A stretch of 64,000 nt of DNA, from assembly GCF_000519205.1 (NCBI RefSeq), contig NZ_JAFB01000004.1:93269-157268 (forward strand). Reading direction: 5' to 3'. How positions within the stretch are numbered: the stretch's first letter is position 1; the number at the start of each line of letters is the position of its first letter. The stretch is from Amycolatopsis taiwanensis DSM 45107 (lineage in GTDB: Bacteria > Actinomycetota > Actinomycetes > Mycobacteriales > Pseudonocardiaceae). Below the pieces are notes generated by a model. It was not told the origin of the DNA and made no database searches. It was given only the letters and a program-made list of their open reading frames with translations. Below are positions 62,992 to 64,000 of the stretch, one piece after another. A program made the position numbers and the translations under genes.

Positions 62992-64000
62992 ATGCCCAAA
63001 GCGCCGGGGGTAGGCACGCCGGCGAGCATGCGCGAGCTGAACCAGCGCGTCGTGCTCGAACGGCTGCGCGCGGGCGGCGCCGCGACCCGGCCACGGATCG
63101 CCGCGGATACGGGCCTGTCCAAACCGACCGTCGGTCAGGCCCTGCTCGACCTGGAGCAGCATGGGCTGGTCCGCACCGCGGGCCGCACGGTGGCCGGGCC
63201 GGGCCGCGCGGCCGTGGTCTACGAAGTCAATCCGGCGGCCGGGTACGTGCTGGGCGTGGACATCGGGCGCGGGTTGATCCGGGCCGCGGTAGCGGACCTC
63301 TCCGGCGACGTGGTGGCCCGCCTTGACCGGCCCAACGAGGCCCGGTCGTCGAGCGCGCTCCTGCGCACCGTCCGTGACTGCGCAGAGGAGGCGGTGGGTG
63401 CCGCGCGCCTGCGCCTGCCCGAACTGGTGGCCACCGTCGTCGGCACGCCCGGCGTTCCAGACCCGTCGTCAGCCACGTTGCACCAGGCGCCGAACCTGCC
63501 GGGCTGGGAGCGCACCGGCCTGCTCAACGAACTTCGCCTGGTCATGGGCACGGACCTGATCGTGGAGAACGACGCGAACCTCGCCGCGATCGGCGAGCAC
63601 GAGGCCGGTGCAGCCCGCGGGGTCGACGTCTTCGTGTGCCTGACCGTCGGCACCGGAATCGGCATGGGCATCGTGGTCAACGGGTCGCTGTTCCGGGGCG
63701 CGCACGGCGCGGCCGGCGAGGTGGGCTACCTCCCCTACGGCTGGCCACCGCCCGGCACCCCACCCCGGCAGGGCAGGTTGGAATCCGCCGCCGCAGCGGA
63801 TTCCGTCGTGGCGCTGGCCGCGGAGCAGGGGCTTTCCGTCCCGACCGCGAAGGGGGTCTTCGAGCTGGCGCGCGAGGGCGACCCGCGGGCACTGCGGGTG
63901 GTCGAGGAGGAGGCGGAGCGGCTCGCCTTCGTGGTGTCCTCGGTGACCGCCGTGATCGACCCGGCACTGGTGGTGCTCGGCGGCGGCATCGGCAAGAACA
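62992..64000 (+). CDS. ROK-family transcriptional regulator (3' end beyond window)
   Basis: An ATG at 62992, with GGGAG upstream, opens a frame of at least 336 codons that is still open at the window end. Residues 15-75 form a winged helix (LNQRVVLERLRAGGAATRPR, TGLSKPTVGQALLDLEQHGL). A ROK sugar-binding domain follows (VLGVDIGRG, PNLPGWERTGLLNELR, VENDANLAAIGEHEAGAARG, VGTGIGMGIVV). The zinc Cys motif is absent (AAGEVGYLPYGWPPPG), as in the operon's kinase. It is divergent from the APC-GH2-kinase operon and probably represses it. Confidence 0.92.
   Translation, partial: MPKAPGVGTPASMRELNQRVVLERLRAGGAATRPRIAADTGLSKPTVGQALLDLEQHGLVRTAGRTVAGPGRAAVVYEVNPAAGYVLGVDIGRGLIRAAVADLSGDVVARLDRPNEARSSSALLRTVRDCAEEAVGAARLRLPELVATVVGTPGVPDPSSATLHQAPNLPGWERTGLLNELRLVMGTDLIVENDANLAAIGEHEAGAARGVDVFVCLTVGTGIGMGIVVNGSLFRGAHGAAGEVGYLPYGWPPPGTPPRQGRLESAAAADSVVALAAEQGLSVPTAKGVFELAREGDPRALRVVEEEAERLAFVVSSVTAVIDPALVVLGGGIGKN

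Overview
The window is a high-GC actinobacterial chromosome segment. It most resembles a member of the Pseudonocardiaceae, probably Amycolatopsis. The evidence is gene order, GTG/TTG starts, an RpoB N-terminus and core of the Amycolatopsis type, an actinobacterial short-LID adenylate kinase, a zinc-ribbon S14, and a secreted GH2 protein resembling the exo-beta-D-glucosaminidase family described from Amycolatopsis. This is judged from the sequence alone; no database search was run.

Nearly everything between 130 and 52995 is the core translation/transcription super-locus, read right to left on the minus strand: tRNA-Trp, secE, nusG, rplK, rplA; then rplJ-rplL; rpoB-rpoC; rpsL-rpsG-fusA-tuf; the S10-spc-alpha clusters (rpsJ to rplO); secY-adk-map; infA-rpmJ-rpsM-rpsK-rpsD-rpoA-rplQ-truA. 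Hairpin terminators mark the ends after rplO, tuf, rpoC, rplL and rplA. A tandem promoter pair precedes rpoB.

Four accessory blocks interrupt or flank this core. (1) A complete Mce lipid-import operon (mceG ATPase, two YrbE permeases, MceA-F, two Mce-associated proteins and an unknown protein) lies between rplL and rpoB (34824-47024). (2) A plus-strand HxlR regulator-amidase-nitrilase cassette, with a decayed MFS exporter gene and an operator-like inverted repeat, lies between rpsL and rpoC (23604-26526). (3) A MazEF-like toxin-antitoxin pair and a membrane-anchored protein of unknown function lie between rplJ and rplA (48482-50052). (4) Right of tRNA-Trp are an aminotransferase, a secreted SGNH lipase/esterase and the HadA/HadB dehydratase pair, then degraded oxidoreductase and exporter genes.

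The right end (57808-64000) holds a compact carbohydrate-utilisation module. An APC-type permease, a secreted GH2 exo-glucosaminidase-like enzyme and a ROK sugar kinase form an overlapping operon. It is divergent from a ROK-family repressor, and a perfect 19-bp palindrome lies between them. This looks like a chitosan-oligosaccharide/glucosamine system with an unusual transporter type and is the best candidate for a little-described pathway. Other unusual items are a partial tandem duplication of the rplK 3' end, a 22-bp tandem repeat at the left edge, a direct-repeat-bounded insertion between hadA and hadB, and an unannotated-looking 48-residue ORF upstream of rpsL.
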